Below are positions 25,779 to 35,912 of a DNA stretch of 64,000 bases, one piece after another; within the stretch, counting starts at the first letter, position 1, and the number at the start of each line of letters is the position of its first letter. Both the position numbers and the translations under genes were made by a program. The DNA comes from JAHELQ01 sp964491915 (GTDB taxonomy: Bacteria; Acidobacteriota; Aminicenantia; UBA2199). The stretch spans positions 1 to 64,000 of the forward strand of contig CAZBHS010000005.1 of NCBI GenBank assembly GCA_964491915.1. The letters run 5' to 3'. The notes under the pieces are model-generated. The model had not been told where the DNA came from. It saw only the letters and a program-made list of their open reading frames with translations, and did not search any database.

Positions 25779-26786
25779 CTAGTCCTCGGGGGCCAGGTGG
25801 AGGAGGGAGTGGTGGATGAGGTGGCCGAGGAAGGCTTCGTCGCGGTTGAGGATGCCGAGGCGGTTGTTGGTCATGTGGACGTAACTCTCCAAAATGACCC
25901 AGAGGAGTTGGCGGTCGCGGGGGACGGTGGAGTTCGGATCGGGGGTGAATTGATCGGGGAATTCCAGTTGGCCCTCGGCCTGGGCGGATTTGAGCCGGTC
26001 GCCTATTTGACGCATGTCCCGGAGCCAGTTGTTTAACCAGTCTTGCTCGAATAAAACATCGTCCGCGAACGCCTCCCAGATGGTTTGGTGAAAGGGGATC
26101 AACACCTCTTTCTGCTTTTGGAAGTTTTCCTCGAAGGCTGTTAGGGTGGCCTCTTTACGCGTCATTGCCTCCTCTTTGTCCATTCCCGGAACATAGCCGA
26201 AGGAGCGTGCCAACCAGAGTCTCGAAATGCGGGTGTAAAAAGAGATGGCTTCCGGCAGGTCCATGCCAAGCGCAAAGGCGAAGCCCAGATGCAATTGGAT
26301 GGCGGCGCCCATGGCCCGTTCGTAATCCCAACCGTCGCAGTCCTCCATCACAGCCAACACCGTGCCGGAAGAGATCTGGAATTGCCTCTCGGAGATATCC
26401 ATACCTACGGGTCCGCCGTAACGGGACACTTCCGGCTCGTATTCGATGTATTGCAATGAATTGTCGGGGAACCATTTCTGTTCCTCAGGCAGTGTGGCGG
26501 CCCAATCGGGATCGTCGCGGCGGGAGGGATTCCCGGCGAAATATTTATGAAAGCATTCATCCAGTTTGGGACGGACTGTTTCCTCCATACCGGCGCGGTC
26601 TCCTTTGAAGCGGAGGCGGATGTGCGGCCCCCGTTCCCAATAACGGATAAAAAAGTATTGCTCCGCCTGCCCCTCGTCCAGCACCGCACGAACCAATGGT
26701 TTGATACAATTCATCAATAGCGGCTCCCACGGTTCGCAACAATAAATGTAGCACCCCAGCCAGGGTTGTCGTTTGGTTTCCATCAT
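25779..26786 (-). CDS. LanB glutamate-elimination-domain protein (thiopeptide-type), set A
   Basis: 335 aa, the separate small subunit of a split LanB. The N-terminus WLGCYIYCCEPWEPLLMNCI and the motif EQYFFIRYWERGPHIRLRFK are the hallmark of the SpaB C-terminal family, which removes glutamate from glutamylated Ser/Thr to leave dehydroalanine or dehydrobutyrine. The C-terminus has the expected SYVHMTNNRLGI and HHSLLHL. An SD (GAGGAGGAG) precedes the ATG, 12 bp after the dehydratase gene, so the pair is translated together. Confidence 0.92.
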   Translation of the reverse strand: MMETKRQPWLGCYIYCCEPWEPLLMNCIKPLVRAVLDEGQAEQYFFIRYWERGPHIRLRFKGDRAGMEETVRPKLDECFHKYFAGNPSRRDDPDWAATLPEEQKWFPDNSLQYIEYEPEVSRYGGPVGMDISERQFQISSGTVLAVMEDCDGWDYERAMGAAIQLHLGFAFALGMDLPEAISFYTRISRLWLARSFGYVPGMDKEEAMTRKEATLTAFEENFQKQKEVLIPFHQTIWEAFADDVLFEQDWLNNWLRDMRQIGDRLKSAQAEGQLEFPDQFTPDPNSTVPRDRQLLWVILESYVHMTNNRLGILNRDEAFLGHLIHHSLLHLAPED

Positions 26787-26798
26787 CTCCTCCTCGGT

Positions 26799-29690
26799 TT
26801 ATTTCTTGTCCCGCGTACACCATTGGACGACAAACTCCGTGATGTGGCGGTTCTTGCCCATTCGCAGCAACTGCCGCGAACAGGGCAGCATCTCCTCGAT
26901 CTTGACTGTGCCCGGCGCCTTGGGCAACGCCTTTTCAAACAGATTCACCAGGAATGGATTGTCGAAACAGATATATTGCGGTTTGTAGTCGTCGCGCCCC
27001 AATTTTGTCCGTTGTTCCGCCGGGATGCCCTCGATTTGACCACGGTCCACTAGAAAAAGAAACACCTCGTTGGGCATGCCCAAATCTTTGCGCCAGCTAT
27101 TGACGCGGCAAAAATAATCCCAATCCTCTTCTTGCGGTCGTTTGAGGGGCAAGAGCCCATTGGGCACCGACCAGGCCTTGCGCTGCAGCACGATGGTCTC
27201 CTCGTACACCAATCGTGGCCACAACGTGATCGTTTCCTTGCGGTTCTCCCCTTCGGCAGCATAGATCTCCCGGACCGCTTTGTTAAGCGCGTTCTTCACC
27301 GGCGCCGCAAACAGCGCGGGGGCGATGGTGAATTTCTCCAACAACTGGAACAATTGCGAACGGCCGCGGTGTCCCTGGAAGCCCAGGTCGAAGACAAAGG
27401 CCTGTTTCCCGGACCCGGTATGCCGCAACCGCAAGCGTCCGTTTTTCGTGTCCGCCTCGACTTTCAACTCGGTGATGGGGATTTGCTTCTCCGGCGGCAG
27501 GGTGTTGTGGCCATTGGGCATCCAGATCTCATAGGGCATGAGGGGGGGGTGAAGGTTGGCGTTGAAGTAAGAGGCGTCGGTATCTTCGATAAACAGATTG
27601 CCGTTGGCCAGGGACAGGTTGTGCCGGCGCAACGCATCCGTCACGCGCGGGTCCAGTATATGTAAAAAACGGCTGAACATCTTTCCGCCACCGGGAAATG
27701 TCCCGTTGGTCACTCCCAGCAATCGCCGGCCGCCCTCATTGTCTTCATCCACAAAAAACTGCACGAAGCCGCCGTAGGACCGGTGTTCGTCCCATTGGGG
27801 CATTACGGCGCCGACCTCCTGATTGGCCGTTGTCACATCGTCAAGCGCCAGGCGAATCACTTTTCCGCCGGCGATCTCCGCGGCGAATGCCTCTTTGAGC
27901 CGGGCGGCCAAATTCGATTGCCAGCCCTCGATTATCCGCTTTTTTTCTTTCAGCGCCGGCACGACGAACCGTTCATCCGTCTCTTCCGCCTTCTCCCCTT
28001 CCCGGTCTTTCCCTTCCATTTCCCGCTTCTTGCGCTCTTCGGCGAGCTTTGCCCGGGGCTTTTTAAATTCCCGGTAAAAGTCCTCGTAGAACGTCAATAA
28101 ATCAACGCCGCCATCGCCGGCGTCCATGTATTTGCCCTGGAAATAATGGAGCATATTAGCCTGTTCTTCCTGGTGGACTTCAAAGTGTTTGAGCTGTTGC
28201 AGCAATGCGTGAAGGGTGGAGATGAAGTCTTTATAATGGCGAGACGAGACAATGCCGTCCACACTGGATGTGGTGTCCTCGTAAAACACCTGCTCAGGCT
28301 TGAAATTGAACACTGTACTGGAGCGATGAATGAAGGCCTCCTCGCCGCCTTCCTCTTTTTTCTCCTCCGCCGCCTCTTTTTCTTCTAAAAGGCGCTGCCT
28401 CTCTTCGGGGCTGAGCCGCTCCTCTTCCGGCAGGCCGGCCTCCTTGTGGATCGACATACAGGTCTCTTTAAACAGGGTGAAGGCGTTCTCTAAAATATCC
28501 CGCCGAACCTCCAACCGCGCCACCCCATACGCGTCCGCCAAATCCCGGACCTGCGCCAGACAATCGATCAACCGTCCAAGTATGGGGATTGGTTCCCGCA
28601 AAGGCGTCAACGCCTCCCGCAAGCGGATATCCCAGTCGGGATCGATGCCGGAAACGCCGATATTGTATTCCAGGAAGCCGAATTGCAGCAATTGCTTGAT
28701 GTAGGCCTCGAGGTCTTCGGCCGGAGCGTCGATAGTTTCATTTTCCAAAATCTGCCGCACCATGGGCTCGATGCCGATGCCCTGCGGTTTTTGGGAAGCG
28801 AGGGTTTGGAACACCTCCAGCACCGGATTGGCGGGGACACGCTGGAACGCCTCGATATTATTGCTGTTGGTGAGAAAGACATAATGGTCCCCCGCTTGCC
28901 GCAACGTTGGATTGGGGCGGATAGGTATGACGGCGGCGACCTGCGGATGCGCCAGCAACAAGCCCTTGAGGTATTGGTAGAGGAAATTGTTCAAGCGGAT
29001 ATGACAGCGAATCTCGGGCTCCGACTCATCCTTGACTGCGAACGGGACCGCGGCGTCATCCTTGACCGTTGCCAACGCCAGATTGGTGAAGGTGGAAAAA
29101 GGCGAGGTCTTGGCGTACATGCGGGCCAGATATTTGATAAGGCTGCGCTCGGTTTGCAGCTCCTTTTTGCGCAAATCGCCGTCCCGTTTCAGGTAGGAAT
29201 CGATACGGGCCAACAACGATTGGCTGGAGAGGAGTAATCCTTTTTGCAAGTTTTGATCCCGCGCCAGGTCCCGGAGGTTTTCCCGTGATCGCCGTGATTC
29301 TTCTTCAAAGAGGAGACCTCCTTGTTGAAGCAATTGCCCGTTCTTTTCCCGCAATTGCCGGAGAGCGTCGAGTTCGCTTTTAAGCGAATCGGGAAGCGCA
29401 GGATCGAGGAGTTCCCGAGTCCCGGCAGGCACGTGTCTGTCATTATAAATGTCCCGGCGGAACTTCAGCATTGTGTTGTGCAATTGAGGATTTTTTTCCT
29501 GAATATCCGCAATCAAGCGATGAAGCCCGTCGGAAATAGAGTCCTTCGTCTTTTGGATGAGCTGTTGATTGGCATAGATCGCTTCGGCCGTCTCCACGGC
29601 CTTGTCGAGATTGAGATTTTGGAATCGTTCAAACGGCCCCCCGCTCACCCGCATCAGCAGATGGGGGAATAATTCGATATCATGACGCAT
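26799..29690 (-). CDS. Lantibiotic dehydratase, LanB glutamylation domain (set A)
   Basis: 963 aa from the ATG at 29690 (SD GAGGGA); an upstream ATG in the same frame overlaps the promoter and is not used. The family uses glutamyl-tRNA to glutamylate Ser/Thr of a precursor peptide. Visible motifs include RHDIELFPHLLMRVSGGPF at the start, YLARMYAKTSPFSTFTNL (in place of the more usual RCTPFGLFAG type), and SYGGFVQFFVDEDNEGG. A charged insertion (EEKEAAEEKKEEGGEE) around residues 440-460 is unusual. The motif change suggests a lineage apart from set B. It is followed by its elimination partner. Confidence 0.9.
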   Translation of the reverse strand: MRHDIELFPHLLMRVSGGPFERFQNLNLDKAVETAEAIYANQQLIQKTKDSISDGLHRLIADIQEKNPQLHNTMLKFRRDIYNDRHVPAGTRELLDPALPDSLKSELDALRQLREKNGQLLQQGGLLFEEESRRSRENLRDLARDQNLQKGLLLSSQSLLARIDSYLKRDGDLRKKELQTERSLIKYLARMYAKTSPFSTFTNLALATVKDDAAVPFAVKDESEPEIRCHIRLNNFLYQYLKGLLLAHPQVAAVIPIRPNPTLRQAGDHYVFLTNSNNIEAFQRVPANPVLEVFQTLASQKPQGIGIEPMVRQILENETIDAPAEDLEAYIKQLLQFGFLEYNIGVSGIDPDWDIRLREALTPLREPIPILGRLIDCLAQVRDLADAYGVARLEVRRDILENAFTLFKETCMSIHKEAGLPEEERLSPEERQRLLEEKEAAEEKKEEGGEEAFIHRSSTVFNFKPEQVFYEDTTSSVDGIVSSRHYKDFISTLHALLQQLKHFEVHQEEQANMLHYFQGKYMDAGDGGVDLLTFYEDFYREFKKPRAKLAEERKKREMEGKDREGEKAEETDERFVVPALKEKKRIIEGWQSNLAARLKEAFAAEIAGGKVIRLALDDVTTANQEVGAVMPQWDEHRSYGGFVQFFVDEDNEGGRRLLGVTNGTFPGGGKMFSRFLHILDPRVTDALRRHNLSLANGNLFIEDTDASYFNANLHPPLMPYEIWMPNGHNTLPPEKQIPITELKVEADTKNGRLRLRHTGSGKQAFVFDLGFQGHRGRSQLFQLLEKFTIAPALFAAPVKNALNKAVREIYAAEGENRKETITLWPRLVYEETIVLQRKAWSVPNGLLPLKRPQEEDWDYFCRVNSWRKDLGMPNEVFLFLVDRGQIEGIPAEQRTKLGRDDYKPQYICFDNPFLVNLFEKALPKAPGTVKIEEMLPCSRQLLRMGKNRHITEFVVQWCTRDKK

Positions 29691-29724
29691 ATGGTTTTCC
29701 CTCACTTTTTTAATAATAAGATTT

Positions 29725-29753
29725 ATAGTAATCAAATGGAAATGGAATGTCAA
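29725..29753 (-). promoter_or_regulatory. Sigma-70-type promoter of the set A dehydratase operon
   Basis: A perfect TTGACA (29748-29753, minus strand), a 17-nt spacer and TACTAT (29725-29730), 34 bp before the dehydratase start. It diverges from the promoter at 29789. Confidence 0.8.
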
Positions 29754-29788
29754 ATGGTGTCGTCCATCTCGATAGCAGTCATCCGTAT

Positions 29789-29817
29789 TTGCAATTAGAT
29801 GGTAAATCCTTTACAAT
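29789..29817 (+). promoter_or_regulatory. Promoter of the VWFA-related gene
   Basis: TTGCAA (29789-29794), a 17-nt spacer and TACAAT (29812-29817), 25 bp before the TTG start codon at 29843. Confidence 0.65.
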
Positions 29818-29842
29818 TTTTTTGTACCAATGGAGGATTGAA

Positions 29843-31369
29843 TTGAAGAAAGGAATTTTATTGTTGATATGCGCTGTAATTTTAACCGGGAATATCTCCG
29901 CGCAAGAGGAGAAATCGCTCCACTATGACGTGAAAGTCAGTATGCAGGTGATCCCGGTGTTCGCCCTGGACAAGCAGGGGAATCCCTGTTTCGACCTCAA
30001 AAAAGAGGAGCTGAAACTTCTGGTCAATGGCAAAGAGACGCCCATCGCCCTCTTCAACCGCTATGTGTTCACCGACTCGGAGGTAGAGAAAACTCGACAA
30101 AAAGTCCGCACACAATTGCCGCCGCAGCGCTACGTGTTTATTATCATCGATTCCATCTTCAACAGCGTGGCGGGTTTGAGGCGTTCAAAGGAGATTGCCG
30201 CCGGACTGGTGGATAAAATGCCCGGCTCCGACTCCATCATCCTGATGGAAAACAACAACGGCGGCGGCTTGAAATTGGTGGGAGGCCCCACAAAAAACAA
30301 GACTGTCTTAAAGAGATGGATCGAAGACATCAGGCAGATACCGGAAAATCGGATGAAGATGAGCAAACGCGACCAACAGGCCTTGCGATTGGACGCGTCC
30401 CAGGGTTATCACAGCAGACAAAATTCGTTCTCATACGCCCTCCATGCGCATAAAGACCGGGAAGCGGAAGAGATGCGCACCAAAACCGACATGAAATACT
30501 TCAGCCATGTGTTGTCCCGGTTCAAATACACTCTCGCCGGCATCACCCGCCCCAAGATCGTGTTCCTGATATCCGAAGGCATTAGCCGCGGCGCCATGAA
30601 AGAGGAATGGTACATGGAACATTCCGACGGAACCGTCACCTCCACGCTGATCAACAACCAGGAATTCTACTTTGAATACCTTAAAAAAATCGCCAGAGCC
30701 ATCAACGAAGGGGGCAGCGTGATGGTGGCCGTCAATCCCAGGCAAGTTACCCCCGGAGACGATGAGGAAACCTCCGGCAAAGAGAGCCTCAAATATCTGG
30801 CGGGCGAAAGCGGGGGCCGTTACTTCGCCGGATTGGACACCCAGAAGATGGTGGAGCGAATAAAACAAACCACCGCCGCCTATTACGAACTATTCTTCAC
30901 TGTTGACGCCGCGGCGGGACGCGAACTATCCATCGTGTTGAAAAGCAAACGCAAAGGCGTGCGGGTCAATACTGTCCGTCACAATGAGAAGGAACTCCCC
31001 TATTCGGACATGCCCAGGATGCAACAGCAATTGTTTGTCCTCGACATTCTCAACGGCGGCATGTGGAGCCGCATGGCCTCGCAGGTGGGCAAACCCGTCT
31101 ATAGAGAGGTCGATAGCAAGAAACAAAACGGAAAAACCGTGAAGACCATCGAGATCCTGCTGCCCCAACAAATGCGCAACCGTAAACTCGACATCTACAC
31201 CTTGCAAATGGACGCCGCCACCCGTTACGCTGATATCACCACCGAGAGCCGCGTCGTCGGCGACAATGCCAGAATCGAGTTGGAGATCCTGTGGGACAGG
31301 ATCCCCTATTTCGCTATCGTCGAACCGCAGGCGACCTTTTGCATCTACAACAAGGTCGCCAAAGACTGA
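29843..31369 (+). CDS. Secreted VWFA-related protein, acidobacterial type
   Basis: 508 aa from a TTG at 29843, chosen because TGGAGGAT precedes it with good spacing and the signal peptide (LKKGILLLICAVILTGNISA) then starts the protein. The upstream ATG at 29747 lies before the promoter. The domain order (VIPVFALDKQGNPCFDLKKE, LPPQRYVFIIIDSIFNS, later SGGRYFAGLDTQKMVERIKQ) matches the VWFA-related Acidobacteria family. The MIDAS is degenerate (IDSIFNS). The protein is probably periplasmic or outer-surface. It sits between the two lanthipeptide sets, convergent with set B; no shared function is evident. Confidence 0.82.
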   Translation: MKKGILLLICAVILTGNISAQEEKSLHYDVKVSMQVIPVFALDKQGNPCFDLKKEELKLLVNGKETPIALFNRYVFTDSEVEKTRQKVRTQLPPQRYVFIIIDSIFNSVAGLRRSKEIAAGLVDKMPGSDSIILMENNNGGGLKLVGGPTKNKTVLKRWIEDIRQIPENRMKMSKRDQQALRLDASQGYHSRQNSFSYALHAHKDREAEEMRTKTDMKYFSHVLSRFKYTLAGITRPKIVFLISEGISRGAMKEEWYMEHSDGTVTSTLINNQEFYFEYLKKIARAINEGGSVMVAVNPRQVTPGDDEETSGKESLKYLAGESGGRYFAGLDTQKMVERIKQTTAAYYELFFTVDAAAGRELSIVLKSKRKGVRVNTVRHNEKELPYSDMPRMQQQLFVLDILNGGMWSRMASQVGKPVYREVDSKKQNGKTVKTIEILLPQQMRNRKLDIYTLQMDAATRYADITTESRVVGDNARIELEILWDRIPYFAIVEPQATFCIYNKVAKD

Positions 31370-31371
31370 CG

Positions 31372-32298
31372 CTATTTCTTTTTCTTGTCGTATTTGAGGC
31401 GGGCGATGGTGGATTTGTAATAATTCCAGAGGAAATCGTAAACCACCATCTCGTGAATCCGCTGCTTGGACTTGAAGAGGCGGTTGTTCAGCATGTGGAT
31501 GTAGCTGCCCATGAGGTCGTTCATGGTGCGGCCCAACTTGTCTTCTTTATGAAGCGCCAGAATTTGATCCACCGCCGGACGGATGGCCGTGGATTTTTGT
31601 TCAATTAACTCGAACAACGGCAGCATCTCACTCTCCTCATCCTTGCTATTGTCCATCACATCGTCAATCAGCGGGCGTTCTTTGCGGAACTTAGTCTTCA
31701 ATTGCTCCCGCAACCCCTTGTTCATGCCGAATTCCCGGCCGAAACCGGTCTTGAGCCCCTCCATCAAATCACGCCTCGCCTCCATATCGTAGTGGAAGTC
31801 CTGCAACAAGCTGTCGATGCTGCGCAAACAGAACAACCAGCGAATCGTCTCGCCCTCGTCGCCTTCGATCATGCCGACCATCTGGGCGATCATGCGGCTG
31901 TCGTGAAAGAACATCTCCTCGGCCGGAGCTATCCCCGCCGGCGTATAGCGTTCGATTTCCCGCTGATAGGTATCCAATTGCACCTTCCAGACCAGATCCT
32001 CCGCCACGAACGGTTCCAGAGCCTGTTTTACCGCCGGAACGATGTGACCGGCGGCGCCGTTGCCGTTGAAATGGAAACGGACGCGGATATGGAGCTTGGG
32101 GTCGCCATAGCGGATAAAGAACCAGCGGTCGATGACCCCCGCTTCCAGCAACTGCTCGGCCAATGGGTGAAGCACCTCGGAGAGAACGATGTCCGCGGTT
32201 TTGGGACCAGTGTAAATTTTATAATAAAGCCATTCATCGCCGGGGATGAAGGTGCGCCTGATTTTTTTGGGCTGCTCTGTGTTTTGTCGATTCTGCAT
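31372..32298 (-). CDS. LanB glutamate-elimination-domain protein (thiopeptide-type), set B
   Basis: 308 aa from the ATG at 32298; the longer frame upstream overlaps the dehydratase gene and is unlikely. The motif DRWFFIRYGDPKLHIRVRF is the conserved core of the family, and the C-terminal SYIHMLNNRLFKSKQRIHEM and NYYKSTIARL agree. It removes the glutamyl group to form Dha/Dhb. It is the last gene of the operon, 11 bp after the dehydratase, and converges with the VWFA-related gene, 2 bp apart. Confidence 0.9.
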   Translation of the reverse strand: MQNRQNTEQPKKIRRTFIPGDEWLYYKIYTGPKTADIVLSEVLHPLAEQLLEAGVIDRWFFIRYGDPKLHIRVRFHFNGNGAAGHIVPAVKQALEPFVAEDLVWKVQLDTYQREIERYTPAGIAPAEEMFFHDSRMIAQMVGMIEGDEGETIRWLFCLRSIDSLLQDFHYDMEARRDLMEGLKTGFGREFGMNKGLREQLKTKFRKERPLIDDVMDNSKDEESEMLPLFELIEQKSTAIRPAVDQILALHKEDKLGRTMNDLMGSYIHMLNNRLFKSKQRIHEMVVYDFLWNYYKSTIARLKYDKKKK

Positions 32299-32309
32299 GG
32301 TCAATCCCC

Positions 32310-34565
32310 TTATCCTTTGTCTGCCGGTTTTTTGTAGAACGAGAAGATAAACTCGTTGGTGAACACACCGTCGCCGTTCTTGACCGGGGCCCGGTCCTTG
32401 TGGAACAAAAATTCCACCAATTGGAAACCGGTCCGTTGTTTGACCACCGAGAACAATGTCCGCACACACAGGGCGTTGTCAAGATTGATCAACAATTCGT
32501 TGTCGCCGTCCAGAAGTCCCACCAGCGCCGGCATGCCGATGCTCTGCCGCCACGCTTTCATCTTCTCCAGGAGCTGGGCGTCGTCCTTGATTTTCACCAA
32601 CTCCTTGATGTCCTCCTTACGGATATTCCAACGAGCCAACCCCAGAATCACGTTTTTGTAAGTCACCCGCGGCAAGAACGGATAATCATTGGACAATTCA
32701 CCCCAATTAAACCCCACGCCGCCCCGCTTGCCCTGGGTTTGCAAATCGCACATGAATTGGTACGCCGGCAACGCGTTGAAAGAAAAATTATGGGCCGAAC
32801 TGAGACGGGGCCGCACCTCTTTGTTCAACCGTTTGGACCGCAAGAAGATCCGGTTGCCCCGGACTGAAATCATCAAATCCTGTAGAGGAATCTGATGCTC
32901 GCTATCCACAGCGGCTTTGGCCAGGTATGGAATCTCGTAATCCCTGAGCACCGGGCGCAGCAGGATGTTGCCCACCCTCGATTCCGGTAGATGGATGATC
33001 TCGGCGTACACCGCGTCAGGATTGCTCTCCTCCTCGACGGCGGTGATACTGAGCACAAACTCGTTGGTCTCCGCGTCCGCGTGACAAAACCGGCCCAACA
33101 GATTGGCGGCGCTGGCTCCACCGGCGGAACTCATGATCACTTTAGCCCGGCCGGTCTTCTCATCCTGTTCATCCAGCACACACACCATACTCGAAAATGT
33201 ATCGGGCAAATCATCCCAATTCGGTTCAAAAGGCTCCAGATCTTTATCCGTCAACTCAACCTCATACTTGCCGGCAGCAACGGCTTCCCGGTATTTTTGG
33301 AACAAAAATCCCTGCACCTGGTTCCAACGGATCTCGACATTATCTCCACTGGATGCCGGAAGCGCCAGATCATCCACCAACGGAGCCACGTCTCCGTTCT
33401 CCGAATCCTGCCGGTAACCGACTCCGAATTCGGTATCCAACGCCTTGATCAGCGGAACTTCCCGCTCTTCGTAGCGCTCATAGAATGCCTCCTTGAAACG
33501 GCTGAGATTGGTGCGGGAAGGATTCAGAGTCAATCTATTCAAAATCTCGATCCCTTTCAACACATCGTCAACCACATGCCGCCCCATGGTACACGTGGCT
33601 GTCGGCTTCACCATATCGGTCTGGAACAAATATTTCAATTCAAAATTGGTGACCAACGGCTTGAGATCTTCGGCGATTTTCTCATATAAATCGAGAGTGG
33701 TGCCTACCGGCGATCCGTCCATCTCTTCGAGCGAAGCGCGGGTCTTGACAAGAACAGCCTTCACATCGTCGAGGCCCGGAATACGTTCCAACACCTCCAG
33801 AATCTGATCCAAAAACTCGGGACCCGTGATAGCGGGCTCCAACTCATTGACCAACAATTGGCTATCGATCAACTCATTGATAAATTCACCGGATTCTTCG
33901 AGGGTGACCCCCTCCTCTTTGTCCACCAACAAGGCCGCCAGGTCCTTGAGATAAGCTCCGCCGGAAGCGGCGTTCAACACCTTCTCAAGATAGTCGGAAT
34001 GATCCACCGCCACAATATGGTGGGAACGGCGGGCATTGCGGTAACGGTATTCCACATACCGTAACTGCGGCCCCGCCGTGTAAATACTGGTGTTGGGGAA
34101 ATACTCGATTCTCTCCTTGATCTCCGGATGCCGGGCCAGGTCCTGGGCCAGGGCGCAGAGGTAGTTCATATCCAACCGTGTATGGCGGGTGTAGTCCTTC
34201 TGAGAAGGCAATACGATCTTCCCCTGGTCCGCCCACTCCCCAAGCGTAAATCCGGCGAACAACCCAAAAGGGGTGCAACGGCTGGACATACGGATAATGT
34301 AGCGGAGAAGGGCATAATGCAACTTTTCCACCTCTTTTTTGTCGGTCAGGTCACCGGACAGCCAACGTTCCATCTTGGAAAACAGATTGGGAGAAGCGAG
34401 CCATAACGCCTCGCGAATCTGCGGCATCCGATACAATTCGGTCAACTCTTTTTCAGTTATCTCCGGCTTCCCGATGATGTTTTCGATAAATTCGTAGGGA
34501 AACAGAGGAGAGCGTAAAACAAATGAAGAAAAATTTTCATACGGAATTTTAGTTTTCTTACTCAT
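32310..34565 (-). CDS. Lantibiotic dehydratase, LanB glutamylation domain (set B)
   Basis: 751 aa, typical for a split LanB. The classic motif IIRMSSRCTPFGLFAGFTLG is intact, as are SSFVLRSPLFPYEFIENI at the N-terminus and IFLRSKRLNKEVRPRLSSAH. It uses glutamyl-tRNA to activate Ser/Thr of the precursor. It lies 30 bp after LanC and 11 bp before the elimination protein. Its canonical motifs make it the best candidate to process all three intact precursors in the window. Confidence 0.93.
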   Translation of the reverse strand: MSKKTKIPYENFSSFVLRSPLFPYEFIENIIGKPEITEKELTELYRMPQIREALWLASPNLFSKMERWLSGDLTDKKEVEKLHYALLRYIIRMSSRCTPFGLFAGFTLGEWADQGKIVLPSQKDYTRHTRLDMNYLCALAQDLARHPEIKERIEYFPNTSIYTAGPQLRYVEYRYRNARRSHHIVAVDHSDYLEKVLNAASGGAYLKDLAALLVDKEEGVTLEESGEFINELIDSQLLVNELEPAITGPEFLDQILEVLERIPGLDDVKAVLVKTRASLEEMDGSPVGTTLDLYEKIAEDLKPLVTNFELKYLFQTDMVKPTATCTMGRHVVDDVLKGIEILNRLTLNPSRTNLSRFKEAFYERYEEREVPLIKALDTEFGVGYRQDSENGDVAPLVDDLALPASSGDNVEIRWNQVQGFLFQKYREAVAAGKYEVELTDKDLEPFEPNWDDLPDTFSSMVCVLDEQDEKTGRAKVIMSSAGGASAANLLGRFCHADAETNEFVLSITAVEEESNPDAVYAEIIHLPESRVGNILLRPVLRDYEIPYLAKAAVDSEHQIPLQDLMISVRGNRIFLRSKRLNKEVRPRLSSAHNFSFNALPAYQFMCDLQTQGKRGGVGFNWGELSNDYPFLPRVTYKNVILGLARWNIRKEDIKELVKIKDDAQLLEKMKAWRQSIGMPALVGLLDGDNELLINLDNALCVRTLFSVVKQRTGFQLVEFLFHKDRAPVKNGDGVFTNEFIFSFYKKPADKG

Positions 34566-34595
34566 GATTTATAGTACCTATCCAATTTTTTTTTA

Positions 34596-35861
34596 TCAAC
34601 TCAATAGCAAACATTGGTCCCATCCAGGTTCGATATCGGATACTGCCGATAACAAAACCAGTCCTACTCCGGCGACGCCGGACAACATATTCAAGTCATT
34701 CACCCACTTGCCGTCCGCTTCACGGCCGTGCCACACCTTGAAGCCGGCAATCCCATCGTCGAACAGCGCGAAGTCCATGGTCTGTTTCAACCAATATAGC
34801 GTCGCGTCCTTGAATTCTTCCTCGCGGGTATACTGAAACATACGGTTAAAAATATGAGCCACACCGGCGGCCCCATGGCAAACCGAGGCATCGAACACGG
34901 AATTCACCTCCAGGTCGCGCCTGGACGCTGAATGTTTCAGCACCTTGAGAGCCTCTGCCTTCCATTTGGGGTTATCCGCCAGGACACCCGCCTGATACAA
35001 CGCCGCCCCAATGCCCAGATCACCGTAGCACCAGGCCAACCGGCTGTCTGCGGGAGTTTCACCCGGAATCACATAAGGAGGAAATACAGATAAATAATCG
35101 CTATGACCTAATTTCTGATCCAATAGATAACGGACCGCTGACTCCAACACCCGCGACACCACCTTCCGTTCGATGCCGCGGCGGTACAATTTGGCTAAAA
35201 TCACAATAATACTGGCAATCCCGTGGGACATACTCAAATTGAATCCCCTGGCTCCCTTCTTCACATCCACCACCGATTCCCAGGACATCCGGCCATAGTT
35301 GTCCACCACGCTGATCTTATCGAGACCCAACGCCAATTCGCTTAAGTATTCCACGGCGTCGCCGGATCCATTGCGGTTCAAAAAATAGAGACCGCAGCCC
35401 AGCGCGCCATGCAAAAAATCGAAGCGCCCCTCATGGATATCCAGCATCATGGCTTGATGCAGCAGTGGGTCCAGATCCGAGAGGATCAAATCAGGATCGC
35501 TCTCTATATAGCCTCGCTTCACCAAATGGTCGAACGCCCATCCGATTCCGGCGGTGCCGCTGGCAAAGGTATGGTAATAGTATCCGTCGTTCACCTTGTC
35601 GAATACGCCGGATACCATATCCAGAGCGGTATCGCCATAGACATCGTCCTGAGACAACGCCTCGTAATAAAATAACAATAGAGCCAGGCCGGTTTTACCT
35701 CCAAACAGGCCGACCTCTGTTTCGTCCCCTTCCAGAGCCAAAACAGCCTCAACAATATCCGATAGTTTACTCAAACAGTCATGCGCTTCAGTCTCATCCA
35801 CCACAGGCAGCCACAAATTTTCGGCAGTCGAATTTTGACCGGCAGAAGTTCCTATCTTCAC
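34596..35861 (-). CDS. LanC-family lanthionine cyclase (set B)
   Basis: 421 aa, standard LanC length. Start is GTG at 35861 (SD GGAGG). Zinc ligands are all present: His in LSMSHGIASII, Cys in LAWCYGDLGIG, Cys-His in ASVCHGAAGVAHI. The ending DIEPGWDQCLLLS is nearly the same as that of the LanC at 54543-55763 (NIEPAWDQCLMIG), so these two are close paralogues and differ from the long LanC of set A. It closes thioether rings on the dehydrated precursor. Confidence 0.93.
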   Translation of the reverse strand: MKIGTSAGQNSTAENLWLPVVDETEAHDCLSKLSDIVEAVLALEGDETEVGLFGGKTGLALLLFYYEALSQDDVYGDTALDMVSGVFDKVNDGYYYHTFASGTAGIGWAFDHLVKRGYIESDPDLILSDLDPLLHQAMMLDIHEGRFDFLHGALGCGLYFLNRNGSGDAVEYLSELALGLDKISVVDNYGRMSWESVVDVKKGARGFNLSMSHGIASIIVILAKLYRRGIERKVVSRVLESAVRYLLDQKLGHSDYLSVFPPYVIPGETPADSRLAWCYGDLGIGAALYQAGVLADNPKWKAEALKVLKHSASRRDLEVNSVFDASVCHGAAGVAHIFNRMFQYTREEEFKDATLYWLKQTMDFALFDDGIAGFKVWHGREADGKWVNDLNMLSGVAGVGLVLLSAVSDIEPGWDQCLLLS

Positions 35862-35912
35862 CCGGTTCCTCCTTATGTTACGAGTTTTCTCTTTACAAAA
35901 AAGTTACAAAAA

